Of a DNA stretch of 33,065 nucleotides, positions 29,532-33,065 are shown one piece after another. This DNA is from Gallionella sp. (lineage in GTDB: Bacteria > Pseudomonadota > Gammaproteobacteria > Burkholderiales > Gallionellaceae). The translations under genes and the position numbers were made by a program. The notes under the pieces were generated by a model that was not told the origin of the DNA, made no database searches, and saw only the letters and a list, made by a program, of their open reading frames with translations. The first letter of the stretch is position 1, and each line of letters opens with the position of its first letter. The stretch is from assembly GCA_013141315.1 (NCBI GenBank), contig JABFRF010000043.1, positions 1 through 33,065 of the forward strand, written 5' to 3'.

Positions 29532-29810
29532 ATGAGAAGCGATACCCCTCTCTATCTTATGTTAGCCAGCGCAGGCGGTCTGTTGGTGTTTATACTCACC
29601 ACCGACTGGCCGCGCCATGGCACATTATCTCTGCGCCATGCCGCTTGTTCTTTTGCCAAATCCGCCGGAATCACGCCTGCAACTACCGATACCGGTTGTA
29701 CTCTGGAAGGAAAATACGACATTGGGTGGAGTTTCACTGAAGTGCGCCTGCCCAACAAACAAAAACTGCTCATCAGCAATGCCGAGATTAGCGGCATAGT
29801 GCGAAAATGA
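29532..29810 (+). CDS. Hypothetical 92-aa protein with N-terminal membrane/signal segment
   Basis: MRSDTPLYLMLASAGGLLVFILTTDWPRHGTLSLRHAACSFAKSAGITPATTDTGCTLEGKYDIGWSFTEVRLPNKQKLLISNAEISGIVRK; starts 16 nt after cas7c. Confidence 0.6.
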   Translation: MRSDTPLYLMLASAGGLLVFILTTDWPRHGTLSLRHAACSFAKSAGITPATTDTGCTLEGKYDIGWSFTEVRLPNKQKLLISNAEISGIVRK

Positions 29811-29867
29811 TTGTTGTGATAGGGTATGCGCAAACACTTAAGCGCACGCAGCATAAGGAGAACACAC

Positions 29868-30077
29868 ATGCAATACGCTGACATCATCGCAAGGGAGGCC
29901 GATTCGCTCCCCGTGGAAAAACAGGCTGAGGTACTCGATTTCATCGAGTTCCTGAAAGCCAGGCAAAGCCGTGCCACAACTCCCATGACGATTACGGAAA
30001 TCGAGGCGTTCTTCCGCAGTTTCAAAGTAGATACGAGTGACTACAAGTTCGACAGGGGAGAAGCCAATGCACGCTAA
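29868..30077 (+). CDS. DUF2281-like small protein (putative antitoxin-class component)
   Basis: MQYADIIAREADSLPVEKQAEVLDFIEFLKARQ resembles the DUF2281 LPxEKQxEVLDFxEFL core; SD AAGGAG; overlaps the next gene by 11 nt. Confidence 0.75.
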   Translation: MQYADIIAREADSLPVEKQAEVLDFIEFLKARQSRATTPMTITEIEAFFRSFKVDTSDYKFDRGEANAR

Positions 30078-30414
30078 GGTGTTCAGTAACGAAGAGGGAC
30101 TGCTCCAACAAATGGTACAAACCATCGTCAGTGAAGTCGCACCAGAGACGATTATTCTCTTTGGTTCGCGTGCGCGCGGTGATGCCCGCTCCGATTCCGA
30201 CGTAGATTTGCTGGTAATAGAAAAAGAACCCTTTTCACCGCAACGCAGCCGTCGTAAAGAGATGGCGCGCCTGCAAATGGCATTGCGAAATCTGCCCCTT
30301 TCAAAAGACATTCTCTTGTATAGCCGAGACGAGTTCGAGTACTGGCGGAATTCGTTGAATCATCTGGTTGGGCGTGCAGGACGTGAGGGGAGAGTTTTGC
30401 ATGGCCGACTTTGA
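30067..30414 (+). CDS. MNT-type nucleotidyltransferase
   Basis: TIILFGSRARGDARSDSDVDLLVIEKE: GSX10DXD nucleotidyltransferase motif; overlaps both neighbours. Confidence 0.92.
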   Translation: MHAKVFSNEEGLLQQMVQTIVSEVAPETIILFGSRARGDARSDSDVDLLVIEKEPFSPQRSRRKEMARLQMALRNLPLSKDILLYSRDEFEYWRNSLNHLVGRAGREGRVLHGRL

Positions 30415-30802
30415 ACATGCCCGCGCCCTGTTACGCATGGCGCATAAGGATTTCAATGCACTGACGGGTATGTTGGATAAGGCTTTATTTGCCGATGAAA
30501 TTTTCGGATTCCATGTTCAACAGGCGGTAGAGAAAGCTTTGAAAGCTTGGCTCTGCGCTTATGATGTTATTTACCCACCAACGCACGATCTGGCGCGCTT
30601 GCTGACTCTGCTGGAAAAAGCCGGGGCGGATATTGAAGAATTCTGGCCGCTGGTTCAGTTCACCATTTTTGCAGTTCAGGCACGCTACGAAGAAGGTCTT
30701 ACCGAGTTGGATGAGCCGATTGATCGTGCTGCCGAAATTCAAAATGTCTCTGACTTGTTAACGCGCGTCGAAAAATTGATTGTCGCAAAATCCCTTGGCT
30801 GA
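30401..30802 (+). CDS. HEPN-domain protein (COG2250-like)
   Basis: MADFEHARALLRMAHKDFNAL...FGFHVQQAVEKALKAWLCAYDVIYPPTHDLARLL; overlaps the MNT gene by 14 nt. Confidence 0.9.
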   Translation: MADFEHARALLRMAHKDFNALTGMLDKALFADEIFGFHVQQAVEKALKAWLCAYDVIYPPTHDLARLLTLLEKAGADIEEFWPLVQFTIFAVQARYEEGLTELDEPIDRAAEIQNVSDLLTRVEKLIVAKSLG

Positions 30803-31418
30803 CGATGATCCCATCATGCTTTCCGCGCTCCAGCATTGGAGTTATTGCCCTCGCCAGTGCGCCCTGATTCATGTTGAGCAGGCATTCGATGAGAACGTCC
30901 ACACCATGCGCGGCAATGCGGCGCACGAGCGAGTGGATTATCCCGGATTTGAAACCTTCGAGGGTGTACGTGCCGAGCGGGCTTTGCCAGTGTGGTCGGA
31001 TAAGTTGGGGCTAATCGGCAAATGTGATGTGGTGGAGTTTCATCCCGACGGGCGCATTTATCCGGTGGAATACAAACATGGCAAAAAACGCGAAAAGTCC
31101 CATGACGATATTCAGCTTGCCGCGCAGGCAATGTGCTTGGAAGAAATGACAGGCAAGGTCATCACACACGGTGCGATTTATCACCACGGTTCGCGGCGCA
31201 GGCGTGAGGTGGCGATTACGCAGGAATTGCGTAACAAGGTGGTAGAGACCGTCAGTGCCATTCGCGCCATGATGAATTCCGGCAAACTGCCATCGCCTGC
31301 AAACGATGCGCGTTGCAAGGAGTGCTCGCTGAAAGAAATCTGTCAGCCACAGGTTATCGCTGAACATGCAATACAGTGTGGCCTGTTGCAAAATTTGTTC
31401 AAGCCAGAGGTGCTATAA
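30780..31418 (+). CDS. cas4: Cas4 exonuclease, type I-C
   Basis: DDDPIMLSALQHWSYCPRQCALIHVEQ; YPVEYKHGK; C-terminal CKECSLKEIC; start either TTG 30780 or ATG 30816. Confidence 0.95.
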   Translation: MSQNPLADDDPIMLSALQHWSYCPRQCALIHVEQAFDENVHTMRGNAAHERVDYPGFETFEGVRAERALPVWSDKLGLIGKCDVVEFHPDGRIYPVEYKHGKKREKSHDDIQLAAQAMCLEEMTGKVITHGAIYHHGSRRRREVAITQELRNKVVETVSAIRAMMNSGKLPSPANDARCKECSLKEICQPQVIAEHAIQCGLLQNLFKPEVL

Positions 31419-31420
31419 AA

Positions 31421-32458
31421 ATGGCGCGTCATATTCAAAACACCCTGTATGTGATGACCCCGAACTCCTACCTCCATCTGGAGAATGACACCTTGCGCGT
31501 GGATGTGGAGCGCGAGAAAAAGCTGCAAGTGCCTCTGCATCATCTGGGCAGTGTGGTGTGTTTGGGCAATATCATGCTCTCCCCCGCGTTGATGCACCGC
31601 TGTGCTGATGACGGCATTAGCTTGGTGTTGCTAAACAATCACGGGCGATTCAAAGCGCGGCTGGAAGGCTCAGTATCCGGCAATATCTTGCTGCGGCAGG
31701 CACAGCATCGCTTGGCACTAGATGAGAAATTTTCACTGAGCATTGCGCAAAGTGCCATTGCTGGAAAATTACGCAATAGCCGCCAAGTCTTGCTGCGCGG
31801 CGCGCGCGAAGCAGGTGATGAAGAAGATAGCAGCATGCTGACAGCCACTGCGGACATGCTTTCAAACTCGTTGCGCAATCTGCCGCACGCCCCCGATTTG
31901 GACGTACTACGCGGCATTGAAGGTGATGCGGCAAAAAATTACTTCGCCGCGTTACCGTTGTTGGTTAAGCGCGAGGCACGCGATAAATTCACGATGGATG
32001 GGCGTACTCGGCGACCGCCACGCGACCGATTCAACGCGCTTCTTTCGTTTCTCTACTCTATGTTGATGAACGACTGCCGGTCTGCGCTTGAGGCTGTCGG
32101 TCTCGATCCCCAGCTTGGCTTTCTGCATACCGTGCGTCCCGGACGAGCCGCACTTGCGCTGGACTTGATGGAAGAGTTTCGCGCTATTTTCGCCGACCGA
32201 CTGGCATTGACGCTGATTAACCGAGGGCAAATCAGCTCAAATGATTTTGCCGAACGTGAAGGCGGCGCGGTGCTGCTCGAAGGCGATGCGCGCCGTACCG
32301 TGGTAGTCGCGTATCAGGAGCGAAAACAAGAAGAAGTAATGCACCCGTTGTTAGAAACCAAAGTACCGATTGGGCTGCTACCATTATTGCAAGCGCGCTT
32401 CATGGCGCGCACCCTGCGTGGCGATATGGAAGGCTACCTTCCGTTTCTTTACCGTTAA
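31421..32458 (+). CDS. cas1: Cas1 integrase, type I-C
   Basis: [92 protein letters not shown]. Confidence 0.97.
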   Translation: MARHIQNTLYVMTPNSYLHLENDTLRVDVEREKKLQVPLHHLGSVVCLGNIMLSPALMHRCADDGISLVLLNNHGRFKARLEGSVSGNILLRQAQHRLALDEKFSLSIAQSAIAGKLRNSRQVLLRGAREAGDEEDSSMLTATADMLSNSLRNLPHAPDLDVLRGIEGDAAKNYFAALPLLVKREARDKFTMDGRTRRPPRDRFNALLSFLYSMLMNDCRSALEAVGLDPQLGFLHTVRPGRAALALDLMEEFRAIFADRLALTLINRGQISSNDFAEREGGAVLLEGDARRTVVVAYQERKQEEVMHPLLETKVPIGLLPLLQARFMARTLRGDMEGYLPFLYR

Positions 32459-32463
32459 ACACT

Positions 32464-32754
32464 ATGCTGATTATTATCACTTACGACGTTTCCACTGTAA
32501 CCGCCGCCGGACGCAAGCGGCTGCGCCGTGTCGCAAAAGTTTGCGAAAGCACTGGGCAACGTGTGCAAAATTCAGTCTTTGAGTGCAAGGTCGATCAGAT
32601 GCAACTAGAAGAATTAGAGCGGCGGTTACTTGATGAGATCGACGAAAAGGAAGACAGCCTGCGCTTGTACCGATTGACGGAACCAGTGGAATTGCACATC
32701 AAGGAGTATGGCAAATTTCATGCTGTGGATTTTGAGGGGGCGCTGGTAATATGA
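32464..32754 (+). CDS. cas2: Cas2
   Basis: [44 protein letters not shown]; directly after cas1. Confidence 0.97.
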   Translation: MLIIITYDVSTVTAAGRKRLRRVAKVCESTGQRVQNSVFECKVDQMQLEELERRLLDEIDEKEDSLRLYRLTEPVELHIKEYGKFHAVDFEGALVI

Positions 32755-32932
32755 TGCGCGAACCAATAGCAACGACACAAACGCGGCAGGTTCGCGTTGT
32801 GGCTAATATATTGACGAAGGATGATTTTCTGCCTTCGTCGTTTGATTGTGTGAGCTCTCGGAGAGAAGAATGCCGAGGGTTCGCGCAAAGTGCGCTTTTC
32901 AACGTTGAAAGTCATAGCGTTGCAAGCGGACT
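32755..32932 (+). promoter_or_regulatory. CRISPR leader region
   Basis: Non-coding 178 nt between cas2 and the first repeat, with several inverted repeats (32813-32839, 32883-32895, 32897-32910). Confidence 0.85.
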
Positions 32933-33065
32933 GTAGCGCGCCCTCTCACGAGGGCGCGAGGATTGAAACAAGCAAAAGAAGAATTTGAGACTTAGTTTTA
33001 TTTTGTAGCGCGCCCTCTCACGAGGGCGCGAGGATTGAAACACAGCATCAGAGGCAGCATATAAA
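32933..33065 (+). CRISPR. Type I-C-like CRISPR array (two repeats visible, truncated by window end)
   Basis: Two identical 37-nt repeats GTAGCGCGCCCTCTCACGAGGGCGCGAGGATTGAAAC at 32933-32969 and 33005-33041, separated by a 35-nt spacer; hairpin CGCGCCCTC-TCAC-GAGGGCGCG and ATTGAAAC 3' end. Confidence 0.97.

Noticed and set aside
21557-33065. Defence island considered as an integrated mobile element
   Set aside because: No integrase, transposase, tRNA attachment site or flanking direct repeats were seen in the window.

Overview
The window looks like a betaproteobacterial (Gallionellaceae/Nitrosomonadales-like, inferred only from gene content) chromosomal segment with two parts. Part 1 (about 1-21.5 kb) is mostly core genes: rsmD (5' part), two M16 peptidases, ftsY-ftsE-ftsX, a 68-aa orphan, a GspA/ExeA-like ATPase plus GspB-like protein, a DsbA-like protein, a large PilZ-like protein, rpoH preceded by a near-perfect CIRCE element, sspB-sspA, and a seven-gene Alternative Complex III operon (actA-B1-B2-C-D-E-F, minus strand). 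Part 2 (about 21.6-33.1 kb) is a defence island: a MNT/HEPN toxin-antitoxin pair whose HEPN frame has an in-frame amber codon, a WYL regulator, and a type I-C CRISPR-Cas operon (cas3-cas5c-cas8c with probable internal cas11c-cas7c // cas4-cas1-cas2) ending in a leader and the first two repeats of a CRISPR array. The most unusual feature is a four-gene cassette (small orphan membrane protein, DUF2281-like, MNT nucleotidyltransferase, HEPN) set between the interference genes (ending in cas7c) and the adaptation genes (starting at cas4), co-directional and partly overlapping its neighbours. All family assignments are by eye from sequence motifs; no searches were run.
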